This document shows positions 17,454-26,490 of a stretch of DNA of 63,937 nt, one piece after another (within the stretch, counting starts at the first letter, position 1; each line of letters starts with the position of its first letter). This DNA comes from Verrucomicrobiota bacterium (GTDB lineage: Bacteria > Verrucomicrobiota > Verrucomicrobiia > Opitutales > Opitutaceae). The stretch is from positions 1 to 63,937 of the forward strand of contig JAFEGX010000099.1 in NCBI GenBank assembly GCA_018239675.1, written 5' to 3'. Both the position numbers and the translations under genes were made by a program. The notes beneath the pieces were generated by a model. The model saw nothing but the letters and a program-made list of their open reading frames with translations. It was not told the origin of the DNA and did not search any database.

Positions 17454-18890
17454 CTACAGCGCCAGCTGGGTCGAATAGGAATCGCGCTCAGTCTTGGACT
17501 GGAGCTCGCGCCACTTCGAGATGCCGTACGGGTTGCCCGTGGTCAGCCGGCCGAGTGAGTCGTCGTAGTGGAAGGTCGTCTGGCCGTTCATCGTGATGCT
17601 CTTCGCGACGACCGCGCCCATCATCAGGCCGTTCGTGCCGCCGCCGTTGAGACTGACATCGCCGTTGGGCGCGTAGACGATGCCGATGAGCTGGCCGTTG
17701 CCGCTGATGTCGAAACTCTGGCTGGTCGTGTTGGTGCCCCAGAACTTGGCCGAGGCGGCGTAGTTGTTGGCGTTGGCCATGCCATTGCCGGCGATCCGGA
17801 CGTTGCCGTCGGTGTAGACGTCAAAGGTCGAGTTGAGCCCAACGCTGAATTGCGAATTGCCGGTGCAGCTGATGGCCGTCGTGCCGCTGCGGTTGTTCAT
17901 GATAAAGACGACATGGGCGCCCGCCGAGACCGCGATGTTGTCGCTGCCGTTGATGTTGATGTTGGCCGAGGTCGAGAACGTATAATAGTAGGTCTGCACG
18001 CCGGCCACCATCGTGCTGACGTCGCCGCCGCGCGGGAAGGTCGTGGAGCTGGTGATGTTCGACGTGATGCTGTTGGTCGCCGCGGGCACGGGCGTCGTCG
18101 GGTTCGGGAACGTGGCATTGAAGTCGTTGGTCCGCCGGGTCGGATCGTCGGTCGAGGTCCCGAGCGGATGAACGGAACCGCCGGTGATGCTCCCGAACTC
18201 GCCGGTCTTCGCGTAGCCCCAGACTTCGCCGCCCGCCAGGCCGATGTTGCCCGAGATGCTGCCCACCACGACATTCGCCGTGCGGACGGCCGAGCTGTAG
18301 GCGACGGCCGGTGTCTGCGTGTCACCATGGGAGTCCCAGCTGTCGGCCATGGGCTGGCCCATCCATGTGACATTCTGCCGCGCGACGAGGCCGTTGGCGA
18401 AGAGCGCGCGCTTCCGCAGCGTGACCTCGATGTACTTCTCGATCACCGGGGCGTTCGGCTGGGAGATGGTCGACTTGGCGACAATGACGGGCGAGACCCC
18501 GGAGCCGCCCTGATAGTAGTGCACATAGATTTTCACCTTGCCGGTGGTATTCGGACCGACGTCGTAGCCGGTGTATTCTTTCACCGCATAAGGCGTGTAC
18601 GGGCTCGAGCTCGAGTTGTAGGCGGTGCTGTTGAGCGTCCAGGACGGCCACGCGTCATTGACGTTCGCCACGTTGTCGATGGTGTTGAAGCAGTAGATCG
18701 CCTGCTCAAGGCCGACTTCGGCGAGGTTCATGCCGGAGTTGGCATAGAACGTCCGCTGCGCCTGCTTCAGCGAGTTGTTGGAGAGATTGAGGTAGCTCAC
18801 CAGCGACACGCCGATGATGGCAGCCAGGAGCATGGCCACGAGGAGGATGGAGCCACGACGGTCGGAAAAGCGGGTGCGGTGCGGGTTCAT
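17454..18890 (-). CDS. PilX-like pilus-assembly / pseudopilin-related protein
   Basis: 478 residues. The N terminus has a positively charged leader and one hydrophobic helix (GSILLVAMLLAAIIGVSLVS) followed by SYLNLSNNSLKQAQRTFYAN, matching the PilX N-terminal type of minor-pilin-like protein; the residue after the basic leader is Gly-Ser rather than Gly-Phe-Thr. The remaining ~430 residues are Ser/Thr/Asn/Gly-rich, probably beta-rich and surface exposed, with no catalytic motif. It is the third gene of a minor-pilin set, 7 bases after the PilW-like gene. Confidence 0.7.
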   Translation of the reverse strand: MNPHRTRFSDRRGSILLVAMLLAAIIGVSLVSYLNLSNNSLKQAQRTFYANSGMNLAEVGLEQAIYCFNTIDNVANVNDAWPSWTLNSTAYNSSSSPYTPYAVKEYTGYDVGPNTTGKVKIYVHYYQGGSGVSPVIVAKSTISQPNAPVIEKYIEVTLRKRALFANGLVARQNVTWMGQPMADSWDSHGDTQTPAVAYSSAVRTANVVVGSISGNIGLAGGEVWGYAKTGEFGSITGGSVHPLGTSTDDPTRRTNDFNATFPNPTTPVPAATNSITSNITSSTTFPRGGDVSTMVAGVQTYYYTFSTSANININGSDNIAVSAGAHVVFIMNNRSGTTAISCTGNSQFSVGLNSTFDVYTDGNVRIAGNGMANANNYAASAKFWGTNTTSQSFDISGNGQLIGIVYAPNGDVSLNGGGTNGLMMGAVVAKSITMNGQTTFHYDDSLGRLTTGNPYGISKWRELQSKTERDSYSTQLAL

Positions 18891-18897
18891 GGGGCGG

Positions 18898-19464
18898 TCA
18901 GTTGGCGTACTTGTTGCGGAGAATGAAGGACGCGGAGACGATGATGTTGCTCGCGCCCGGGACGGTGCGGGTGACGTTTGCCGTGCTCGCCGTCATGTTC
19001 AGCTGGATGCGCTTGGTCGTGGTATCGAGCGTCGCGGCATTGTTGATGCGATCGTAGCGGGAGTAGGCAAAGCTCGTGACGTTGCTGATGAAGGTCGTCG
19101 TGCCTGTAGCCGTGGAACTGTCCTTGGGGCGCCGGTTGAACGTCTTCGCCGTCGAGTCATAGTAGTAGGTCACGACTCCGGAGGTTGGCGTGTAGTTGTT
19201 CGGCACGGTCAGCGTGATCGAGCTGGCGCTGTTCCAGGTGATGCCGCTCGACATGCGGAGGTCCTGCGAGAACTCCTCCAGGGCCCGGCGGGCCTGGGAT
19301 TCCATCACGCTGTAGTTGGCCACGTTCGCGCCGGACCGCCCCAGCATGAGGAAAGTGGAAAGCACGCCCGCCAGCACGAACGTGCCGAGGGTGGCGGCGA
19401 TCATCACCTCGACGAGGGTGAAGCCGCGGGCGCGGCGCTCAGAGCGAATTGTAGAAGTAGTCAT
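18898..19464 (-). CDS. Prepilin-like protein, PilW type
   Basis: 188 residues from the ATG at 19464. A classic prepilin leader (RRARGFTLVEVMIAATLGTF) gives the type IV prepilin peptidase cleavage site before Phe, with glutamate at position +5 of the mature protein. The body (SQARRALEEFSQDLRMSSGI ... TYYYDSTAKTFNRRP) resembles PilW/GspJ-like minor pilins. An in-frame upstream start at 19521 would add 19 residues within the preceding gene and lengthen the leader; I prefer 19464. It overlaps the upstream pilV-like gene by 26 bases. Confidence 0.78.
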   Translation of the reverse strand: MTTSTIRSERRARGFTLVEVMIAATLGTFVLAGVLSTFLMLGRSGANVANYSVMESQARRALEEFSQDLRMSSGITWNSASSITLTVPNNYTPTSGVVTYYYDSTAKTFNRRPKDSSTATGTTTFISNVTSFAYSRYDRINNAATLDTTTKRIQLNMTASTANVTRTVPGASNIIVSASFILRNKYAN

Positions 19465-19960
19465 AAAGCCCGTTCTGTCCGTAATAGGTGAAGTAGCTGC
19501 GGGAGATCCGGCGGCCGTCATAACTGGTCCAGGAGCAGGTAAGCTTGACCTGTTTCAGGCCGGTCTGAACGAGCGTCACGTCCCGCTGGAGCGTGAAGCG
19601 GTTGCCGATGTAGGTGTTTGAGGTGAACGCCCGGTCGATGTTGAAGTACTCGGGATGAGCCGCATCGTACGGCACCGCTGTCGCGGTGGCGGGATAGGCG
19701 TCGATCGTCGTCCAGGGCTGCAGCCGCATCTTCTCGAATTCGCTCTGCATGATCTGGCCGGCGATGGTCATGTTGCGCGCGGTGTCGAGCGAGAGAAAGC
19801 CGCGCTGCATGGTGGTGATCGACGTCGTGATCGCGAAGGCCATCACGATGACAGCCATCATGACCTCGGCGATGGTGAAGCCGGCGCGGGTCCGCGGGCG
19901 GCTCCGTCCGGGCGAAGGCGCCGCGGTCAGGCGGCGCTGGGGCGGAAGGACAGCATTCAT
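19439..19960 (-). CDS. Prepilin-like protein, PilV type
   Basis: 173 residues. Leader and cleavage motif RTRAGFTIAEVMMAVIVMAF with Glu+5, then a globular domain of about 120 residues (QIMQSEFEKMRLQPWTTID ... NRFTLQRDVTLVQTGLKQV). Such minor pilins prime assembly of type IV pili or a type II secretion pseudopilus in the inner membrane. It is the first gene of the three-gene set. No major pilin, ATPase or prepilin peptidase is nearby, so the filament it belongs to must be encoded elsewhere. Confidence 0.78.
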   Translation of the reverse strand: MNAVLPPQRRLTAAPSPGRSRPRTRAGFTIAEVMMAVIVMAFAITTSITTMQRGFLSLDTARNMTIAGQIMQSEFEKMRLQPWTTIDAYPATATAVPYDAAHPEYFNIDRAFTSNTYIGNRFTLQRDVTLVQTGLKQVKLTCSWTSYDGRRISRSYFTYYGQNGLYDYFYNSL

Positions 19961-20040
19961 GGCGTGCGCGGAGTTTAGCCGACAGCCGACCGGCCGGGTA
20001 GAGCCGAATCGGGAAAAAAAGGTCCCGACGGAATGGGGCC

Positions 20041-20063
20041 AAACGGCCCTAGCCGGGCCGTTT
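20041..20063. promoter_or_regulatory. Perfect palindrome upstream of minor-pilin operon
   Basis: AAACGGCCC (20041-20049) pairs perfectly with GGGCCGTTT (20055-20063) around a 5-base loop. It lies in the leader or promoter region of the pilV-like gene. It could be a regulator site or an RNA hairpin; without a T run it is not a standard terminator. Confidence 0.45.
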
Positions 20064-20216
20064 CACGCTCATGGAGAGTCTGGTCGCCCGAATATATGTG
20101 CGCCACCCAAGCGGAGCGGATTAGTCGCGGTTAGCCCCGAAAGCGTCGGCCCGACAGGGCGAACATTTTTTCCGGTGAAGCGTGAAGAGTTCAGCGAAAA
20201 TATTATGCCCAGCTTC

Positions 20217-20360
20217 GTAGCCGCAATGAGGCACAAAAAGCGCAAAAAAACTCGCCACCACCCACAGTACCCCAATCGGGCACGGCTGAAAGCATCAGGT
20301 CCTGTGTCGCGCAAGCTGGCAGTGGATGGATCGGCGCCTCTTGTGCCTCGTTGCGGCTAC
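20217..20360. repeat. 144-bp inverted repeat, TAGCCGCAA/GAGGCACAA family
   Basis: The arms 20217-20243 and 20334-20360 match at 24 of 27 positions and begin GTAGCCGCAA. The arm sequence is closely related to that of the element at 62097-62245, and both elements are 144-149 bp long, which suggests a dispersed family of hairpin repeats. Confidence 0.7.
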
Positions 20361-20486
20361 ACCATCAACTTCTTGATGTACCTTGGCCCCGAAGCCGAAG
20401 GCTGAACACAGCGACTTGAATGACCTCCCACCGGGTCTGCTCCAAGTCGTCCGACCCGCTGCCACTCAACCTTCAACCGGTGTCCT

Positions 20487-21170
20487 TCAGCTTTTTGTCC
20501 CGGGCTCAGAACTGCCTGGCCGGGATTCCCGGGCATACATGGCCGCGGCCTGCGACCGGCGGGAAACATGGAGTTTCTCGAAGACGTTGCTCAGGTAATT
20601 CTTCACCGTCTTCTCTGCCAGGCCGAGTTCGTTGCCGACCTCCTTATTGGTGCGGCCCTCGGCGATCAGCGCGAGGACACGGCGCTCCTGGGGCGACAGC
20701 ACGGCGAGCGCGCTCTGGGCGGCGCCGGAGCCGTCCTTGACCAACTGCATCACCCGGGCCGTCACCGCCGGGTCGAGGATGGAGCGCCCGGCCGCCACAT
20801 CCGCGATGGCCTGAATCAGGCCGCGCGGGTCGATCTCCTTGAGCAGGTAGCCGTGGGCGCCGGCGCGGATGGCCTCGTCCACCAGGGTCTCGTCCACGAC
20901 CGACGTCAGGATCAGCACGCGGGTCTCGGGCAGCAGCCGCAGGATCTGCCGGCACGCGTCGAACCCGGTGCCGTCCGGCAGGCGGATGTCGAGCAGCACG
21001 ACGTGCGGCTGGTGCCGGCGGCAGGTCTCGACCGCGGCGGCGACGCTCCCGGCCTCCCCGACCAGCTGCAGCGCCGGCTCGGCGCCAAGCAGGGCGCGCA
21101 GCCCCATCCGGACGACCTCGCTGTCGTCGACGAGGACCAGGCGGGTGCGGGACTTGGACGGCGTGCTCAT
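20487..21170 (-). CDS. NarL/FixJ-type response regulator
   Basis: 227 residues from the ATG at 21170. The receiver domain has the acidic pair LVLVDDSE and the phosphoacceptor aspartate in VVLLDIRLPDGTG, with the conserved threonine in VLILTSV and lysine in YLLKEID. The C-terminal LuxR helix-turn-helix is clear (LSPQERRVLALIAEGRTNKE ... LAEKTVKNYLSNVFEKL). It is encoded directly after its histidine kinase with a 4-base ATGA overlap, so the two form one two-component system. Target genes are unknown. Confidence 0.92.
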   Translation of the reverse strand: MSTPSKSRTRLVLVDDSEVVRMGLRALLGAEPALQLVGEAGSVAAAVETCRRHQPHVVLLDIRLPDGTGFDACRQILRLLPETRVLILTSVVDETLVDEAIRAGAHGYLLKEIDPRGLIQAIADVAAGRSILDPAVTARVMQLVKDGSGAAQSALAVLSPQERRVLALIAEGRTNKEVGNELGLAEKTVKNYLSNVFEKLHVSRRSQAAAMYARESRPGSSEPGTKS

Positions 21171-22417
21171 GCGGGAAGATGCAGGGTGAGGATCACGCGC
21201 GTCCCGGCGCCGGGCGAGCTTTCCACGCGCAGGTCGGCGGCCAGCCGCGACGCCCGGGCGCGGAGGTTGCCGAGGCCGTGGCCGCCGGCGCCCACCTTCG
21301 CCGGGTCGAAGCCGGTGCCATTGTCCTGGACGAGCAGACAGAGGTCGCGGTCCTGCCGGTGCACGCGCACCGTGACAAACGACGCGCCGCCGTGGCGGAG
21401 GCTGTTGCTGATGGCCTCCCGGACCACCTGCAGGAGTTCCGTGGCCTGGTCGGGCAGGAGGGCGGCAATGGCGCCGTCGTCGAGCCGCAGGTCGAAATTG
21501 ACGGGCCGCCCGCCGCGGAGTTCCTGGACGATCGACTCGACCGCCTGCGCGAAGCCGCTCTGTCGCAGCTGCTCCGGCGCGAGTCCGGTGATGTAGGCGC
21601 GCACATCGCGGATCGTGGCGTTCAAGTTGGCTACGCACTGGGCGAGTTGCCGGTCGGCCTCGGCCGGTTCGCCGGGAATGAGGCGGCGCGCCGACTCGAT
21701 CGTCAGGCCGGCGGCGTAGAGAGACTGGATCAGGCCGTCGTGCAGGTCATGCCCGAGACGCGCGTGACCCTCGAGCGCCTGGTTGAGCAGCCGCTGCTTG
21801 AGCAGCGCGTCCTCCTCCGCCAGCCGGCGGACGTCGCGCTCGCGGGCGAGGGCCTCGGTCTGCGCCACGGATCGCGCCGCCAGCCGGGTGAAACCGCTGA
21901 GGTCGCGGGCCGCGGATTCGGGCGTGCCGTCCGCCGCCGGCGCGGGATTTCGGCTCCGCCAGGCGATCACCCCGAGAAATCCGCCGGCGCCGAGCAGCAC
22001 GAAGCCGAGGATCAGGAGCCCGATCGTGACCCGCTGGTAGAGGGCGAGCAGGCGCGTGACGGGCGCGGGGGTGAACGTGACCCGGGCCGTGACCGGGACC
22101 AGGGCCGAGTCCGGCAGGACTTGGTCAAAACTCAGCAGGTTCGGGTCGGCAGGCGGGGCGGGCGGCGGGCCGGTGAACACCGTGACCCGCCCGCCGCACA
22201 TCGCGCCGAGGCGCGGCGCGTCACCGGTGGTCCAATGGCCGCCGGCGGGCGTGACCAGGGGCAGCAGCGCGTTGAACTGGGCCCGCTTGGCCTCGACCCC
22301 CTCGGCCTGCAGCCGCCGCGTCTGCTGGTGCAGCCAGGCCTGCGCCCCGAGGGCGGCCGCCAGGAACAGGAAAAGGAGCAGCACCGAATAGCCGATGAGA
22401 CGAGTGAGGAGGTTCAT
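21167..22417 (-). CDS. Sensor histidine kinase, NarX/DegS-like (HisKA_3)
   Basis: 416 residues from the ATG at 22417. A first membrane helix (LLTRLIGYSVLLLFLFLAAA) and a second near residue 140 (VTIGLLILGFVLLGAGGFLG) bracket a periplasmic sensor of about 100 residues with no recognisable fold. The phosphoacceptor is the first histidine of HARLGHDLHDGLIQSLYAAG, and the HATPase domain follows (VVREAISNSLRHGG ... VQDNGTGFDPAKVGAGGHGL). It phosphorylates the response regulator encoded next to it. The gene is divergent from metG with 101 bases between the starts. Confidence 0.9.
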   Translation of the reverse strand: MNLLTRLIGYSVLLLFLFLAAALGAQAWLHQQTRRLQAEGVEAKRAQFNALLPLVTPAGGHWTTGDAPRLGAMCGGRVTVFTGPPPAPPADPNLLSFDQVLPDSALVPVTARVTFTPAPVTRLLALYQRVTIGLLILGFVLLGAGGFLGVIAWRSRNPAPAADGTPESAARDLSGFTRLAARSVAQTEALARERDVRRLAEEDALLKQRLLNQALEGHARLGHDLHDGLIQSLYAAGLTIESARRLIPGEPAEADRQLAQCVANLNATIRDVRAYITGLAPEQLRQSGFAQAVESIVQELRGGRPVNFDLRLDDGAIAALLPDQATELLQVVREAISNSLRHGGASFVTVRVHRQDRDLCLLVQDNGTGFDPAKVGAGGHGLGNLRARASRLAADLRVESSPGAGTRVILTLHLPA

Positions 22418-22518
22418 GGACTCGGTTGCCCGGGACCCCGCAGCATTGCCGGAGGCGGGCGGCCGCGTCAAAACTTTCGACATTTCCACCCGGAGGGCTT
22501 TCCTTGTCCGACTCCCGC

Positions 22519-24063
22519 ATGAAGCGATTCTACATCACCACCGCCATCGATTACGTGAACGGCTCGCCGCACCTGGGTCATGCCTATGAGAAGGTGCTGA
22601 CGGACGTCATTGCCCGGTTCCGGCGGCAGATGGGTGACCAGGTCCACTTCCTCACGGGCGTCGACGAGCACGGGCAGAAGGTGCAGCAGAGCGCCCGCGC
22701 GCGCGGGATTCCGCCGCAGCAGTTCGCCGACGAGGTCAGCGCCGAGTTCCGGGCACTGCTGCCGCGCCTGAACATCGCGAACGACGACTTCATCCGCACC
22801 ACGGAGGAGCGGCACAAGCGGGTCGTGCGGCAGGTGCTCCAGCAGCTCTTCGACAAGGGCGAGATCTACCAGGCCGAGTACCGCGGCTTCTACAGCGCGC
22901 GGCAGGAGCAGTTCCTCCAGGACAAGGACCGCAACCCGGACGGGTCCTGGCCCGAAATCTACGGCGAGGTGACCGAGATCACCGAGTCGAACTACTTCTT
23001 CAAGCTGCGCCAGTACCAGGACTGGCTGGTCGACTTCCTCGCGCGGCACGAGGATTTCATTTTTCCGCGCTTCCGCCAGAAGCAGGTGCTGGAGTTCCTC
23101 AAGGAGCCGCTCAACGACCTCTGCATCTCGCGCCCGCGCGAGCGCCTCGAATGGGGCATCCCGCTGCCGTTCGACGAGCAGTACGTGACTTATGTCTGGT
23201 TCGACGCGCTGCTGAATTATTATTCGGCCGTCGCCGACCGTCCCGGCACCTGGCCCGCCACCTGGCACGTCATCGGCAAGGACATCCTGGTGCCCCCGCA
23301 CGCGGTCTACTGGCCGATCATGCTGCATGCGGCCGGTCTCCCGCTGCCGGGCGGCATCATCGCCCACGGATGGTGGCTGCAGTCCGGCGCGAAGATGTCC
23401 AAGAGCCTGGGCAACGCCCTCAACCCGCTCGACCTCGTCACCGAGTTCGGCCCGGATGCCTTCCGCTATTTCGTCATCCGCGAGATGAATGTCGGCCAGG
23501 ACAGCGACTTCACCCGCGAGCAGTTCCTCGTGCGCTACAACAGCGAGCTCGCGAACAACCTGGGCAACCTCGTCAACCGCACGCTGAACATGACCACCCG
23601 CTTCGCCGGCGGCGTCATCCCCACGGCCGGTGCGCCCGAGGAGGCCGAGCAGGAGCTGCAGGCGCTGTGGGCGCGCACCCGCGACGAGTTCCTCCCGCTG
23701 TGCGAGGGCTTCCAATTCCACACGGCGCTGGAGCGCGCCATGACGTTCATCACGGCCACCAACGCCTACATCGAGCGGCGCGCGCCATGGAAGCTCGGCA
23801 AGTCCGCGGATCCCGCGGACCAGGCGCGCCTGCGGACGGCCCTCGCCACGATGGCCGAGGCCCTCCGGCTCGGCACCGCGCTCGTCGCGGCCGTCATGCC
23901 CGGAGCTGCCGCCAAGATCAACGGGGTCCTGGGCTACCCGCCCGGGGCGACGTGGACGGACGAGCTGGTGTGGGGCCCGCGCCTCGCTGGGCGCAAGGTG
24001 GCGGAGGCGCTTGTGCTGTTCCCGCGGCCACAGCCGGCCGGCCCGGCCCCGGCGAAGCCGTGA
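22519..24063 (+). CDS. metG: Methionyl-tRNA synthetase
   Basis: 514 residues from the ATG at 22519 (MKRFYITTAIDYVNGSPHLG). The class I HIGH-type motif is SPHLGHAYEK and the KMSKS loop is GAKMSKSLGN at about residue 295. It ends after the anticodon-binding helical domain and lacks the C-terminal dimerisation (EMAP-like) domain, like the short MetRS forms. It charges tRNA-Met for initiation and elongation. Its stop overlaps the GTG start of menF (GTGA), so the two are translationally coupled. Confidence 0.96.
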   Translation: MKRFYITTAIDYVNGSPHLGHAYEKVLTDVIARFRRQMGDQVHFLTGVDEHGQKVQQSARARGIPPQQFADEVSAEFRALLPRLNIANDDFIRTTEERHKRVVRQVLQQLFDKGEIYQAEYRGFYSARQEQFLQDKDRNPDGSWPEIYGEVTEITESNYFFKLRQYQDWLVDFLARHEDFIFPRFRQKQVLEFLKEPLNDLCISRPRERLEWGIPLPFDEQYVTYVWFDALLNYYSAVADRPGTWPATWHVIGKDILVPPHAVYWPIMLHAAGLPLPGGIIAHGWWLQSGAKMSKSLGNALNPLDLVTEFGPDAFRYFVIREMNVGQDSDFTREQFLVRYNSELANNLGNLVNRTLNMTTRFAGGVIPTAGAPEEAEQELQALWARTRDEFLPLCEGFQFHTALERAMTFITATNAYIERRAPWKLGKSADPADQARLRTALATMAEALRLGTALVAAVMPGAAAKINGVLGYPPGATWTDELVWGPRLAGRKVAEALVLFPRPQPAGPAPAKP

Positions 24064-25475
24064 CGATCCTGCCGCTGCATCCCGCGGACAACGCGTCGCC
24101 GGAGGCGCTGCGCGCCTTCCTCGCGCAGTGCCACGCCGCCGCCGTGCGCGACGGCCGGCCGAAGCTTGTGAGCATATCGCTCGCGGTGGATGCGCTCGAC
24201 CCGCTGGCCGTGCTTGAGTCCATCTTCGAGCCCGGCGAGCCGCACTTCTATGCGGAACGGCCCAACCTGGAGACCGCCATCTCCGGGGCCGAGGTGGCGG
24301 TGGCGCACGCCGCGCGCGGCGCGGACCGGTTTGCCGTGATCGAGCGCTTCATCGCGGAGACGCTGGAGCACACCATCGCGGTGGGTGACGTCGAGGCGCC
24401 CTTCGGCGGGCCGCATTTTTTCACGGCGTTCGCCTTCGGGGCGGAGGTCGGGGATGGCGAGCCGTTTCCGGCCGCGCAGGTGTTCGTGCCGCGCTGGCAG
24501 GTGGCGCGGGCCGGGGCGACCACGACAGCCGTGGCGAACCTGCTGGTCCGGCCCGACTCGCCGATCGACGCGCTGGCGGAACGGGTGTGGCGGGCCCACG
24601 CGAAGTTCACCGGCTTCCGCTACCGCGACGCGACGCCGGCCGACGAGCCGGCGGCGCCGCGGTTCACGACCCAGGAAACCGGGGACTACCGGGCGGCGGT
24701 GGCGCGGGCGCTGGGACGGATCGGCGCCGGCGAGTTCGAGAAAATTGTGCTCGCCCGGGCGATTGATCTCCGGACCGACCAGCCGCTGCATCCGCTCCGC
24801 GTCCTGAACGGCCTGCGGGAGCGTTTCCCGGAGTGCTATGCATTCTCCCTGGCCAACGGACGCGGCCAGAGCTTCATCGGGGCGAGCCCCGAGCGTCTGG
24901 TGCGCGTGAGCCGCGGCGTCCTCGAGACCGAGGCCCTGGCGGGTTCGATCCGGCGCGGTGCCACCGCCAGCGAGGATGCCGCCCTCGGCTCGGCGCTGCA
25001 GCACAGCGAGAAGGACCTGCGCGAGCAGCGGCTGGTGCTGGAGACCATTGCGGGCAGACTGGGCCAGCTCGGCGTGACCGTGGAGCACCCGGCGCAGCCC
25101 GGCCTGCGCCGCCTGGCGAACGTGCAGCACCTCCATACGCCGGTTCGCGCCGTGCTCGGCGAGCAGGTCAGCCTGCTCCGGGCGCTCGCTTGGCTGCACC
25201 CGACGCCGGCGGTCGGTGGCACACCGGTGGCGGCCGCGGTCGCCCGCATCCCGGAACTCGAGGCTTTCCCGCGCGGACTGTACGCCGGGGCCATCGGCTG
25301 GGTGAACGCGCGTGGCGGCGGCGAGTTTTTCGTAGGCATCCGGTCCGCCCTGGTGGACGGCACGAGCGCCCGAGTTTACGCCGGGGCCGGCATCGTGGCC
25401 GGATCGAATCCCGACCGCGAATTCGCGGAGACCGACCTGAAGTTCCGTGCGATGCTCGATGCGCTCCGGGCCTGA
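24060..25475 (+). CDS. menF: Isochorismate synthase
   Basis: 471 residues from a GTG that overlaps the metG stop. The C-terminal ~270 residues are a chorismate-binding domain with FEKIVLARAIDL, FIGASPERLVRV, ALAGSIRRGA, WLHPTPAVGGTP, GLYAGAIGWVN and GAGIVAGSNPDREFAETDLK. This is the isochorismate synthase type rather than the anthranilate or aminodeoxychorismate type, judging by menD and menB nearby. It converts chorismate to isochorismate, the first menaquinone-specific step. Confidence 0.9.
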   Translation: MTILPLHPADNASPEALRAFLAQCHAAAVRDGRPKLVSISLAVDALDPLAVLESIFEPGEPHFYAERPNLETAISGAEVAVAHAARGADRFAVIERFIAETLEHTIAVGDVEAPFGGPHFFTAFAFGAEVGDGEPFPAAQVFVPRWQVARAGATTTAVANLLVRPDSPIDALAERVWRAHAKFTGFRYRDATPADEPAAPRFTTQETGDYRAAVARALGRIGAGEFEKIVLARAIDLRTDQPLHPLRVLNGLRERFPECYAFSLANGRGQSFIGASPERLVRVSRGVLETEALAGSIRRGATASEDAALGSALQHSEKDLREQRLVLETIAGRLGQLGVTVEHPAQPGLRRLANVQHLHTPVRAVLGEQVSLLRALAWLHPTPAVGGTPVAAAVARIPELEAFPRGLYAGAIGWVNARGGGEFFVGIRSALVDGTSARVYAGAGIVAGSNPDREFAETDLKFRAMLDALRA

Positions 25476-25478
25476 GCG

Positions 25479-26366
25479 TCAGGCGGCGCAGCGCGTCCGG
25501 AGGATCGCGAGATAGTGGGCGAGCAGGACCGAGTCCTCCGACCGCAGCCAGACCGCGCAGAGCTCGACCTCCGGGCAGTCCGTGCGGACCGCGCAAACCA
25601 ACGGGTGGCTCGGCGGGCAGACAAAGTCGGGGAGGAGGGTCAGCCCGAAGCCCGAGCCGACCACGGCGAACAGGGCCTCGAGCGACGAGGCCTGCTGGGC
25701 ACCGAAGCTGGGACTGAAACCCGCGTGGCGGCAGAGTTTGAGCAGGTGCGCTTGGTGCTCGCGCGCCCCGGCGCCGGTGATGCGGATAAAGGTCTCGTCC
25801 CGCAGCTCCGACAGGCGCACGGTGCGGCGGCGGGCCAGGGGGTGGGTCCGCGCCACGACCAGGCTGATGCCCGTGCGCAGGATGGGGAGGGTGGCCAGGT
25901 CGCCCCGGGGCGGGATCGAAGCGCGGGGCTGGAAACAAAGGTGGGCGCGGCCCGACCGCACGGTGGCCAGCTGCTGCGAGAGCGGACCGTCGACGAGCTC
26001 GACGTCGACGCCGGGATAGAGCCGGCGGAATTCCGCGACGGTTTCCGGGATGAGATGGATCGAGAGCCGCCAGTCGTTGCTGAGGCGGAGCCGCCCGCCA
26101 ATGCCCCGGCTCGTGTCGCGCACCGACGCCACCGCGACGTCCACCTGGGCGAGCACCTTGCAGGTGTGGGCGTAGAACGTGCGGCCGGGATCCGTGAGCT
26201 GGACGTGGACCCGGTTGCGGTCGAACAGTCGCACGCCGAGCTCGCCCTCGAGATTGCGCACCTGCCGGCTAAGCGCGGGCTGGGCGACGCGCAGCGACTC
26301 CGCCGCCCGGCTGAAATTCAGGAGTTCGGCGACGGCCTTGAAATAGCGCAGATGGCGCAACTCCAT
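25479..26366 (-). CDS. LysR-family transcriptional regulator
   Basis: 295 residues. The N-terminal winged helix-turn-helix (LRYFKAVAELLNFSRAAESL, then VAQPALSRQVRNLEGELG) is followed by the two-lobed effector domain from about residue 90. It ends only 3 bases from the convergent menF stop, leaving no room for a terminator. It lies 124 bases downstream of the RND pump gene on the same strand. Whether it controls that operon or something else is unknown. Confidence 0.92.
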   Translation of the reverse strand: MELRHLRYFKAVAELLNFSRAAESLRVAQPALSRQVRNLEGELGVRLFDRNRVHVQLTDPGRTFYAHTCKVLAQVDVAVASVRDTSRGIGGRLRLSNDWRLSIHLIPETVAEFRRLYPGVDVELVDGPLSQQLATVRSGRAHLCFQPRASIPPRGDLATLPILRTGISLVVARTHPLARRRTVRLSELRDETFIRITGAGAREHQAHLLKLCRHAGFSPSFGAQQASSLEALFAVVGSGFGLTLLPDFVCPPSHPLVCAVRTDCPEVELCAVWLRSEDSVLLAHYLAILRTRCAA

Positions 26367-26490
26367 GCTGCTTTGTTATCCCATTCAGCCGGAGGGAACA
26401 AGGCACGAACCTCCCGATCCGTTGCCAAACGCTGGGCGTTTCTTGCCTTCCCCCCGGGGACGTTTCCGGACTGGCCGGCGCCGCGGCGCC

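Larger units (their letters stand above)
19961..20486. other. 526-bp intergenic region between pilV-like gene and response regulator
   Basis: I see no convincing gene here. The region holds a small perfect palindrome (20041-20063) about 80 bases upstream of the pilV-like start, a 144-bp inverted repeat (20217-20360), and a lower-complexity stretch of repeated GAAGG/CTTCA words near 20390-20490 at the 3' side of the response-regulator gene. Plus-strand reading frames here have no coding character. Confidence 0.6.
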
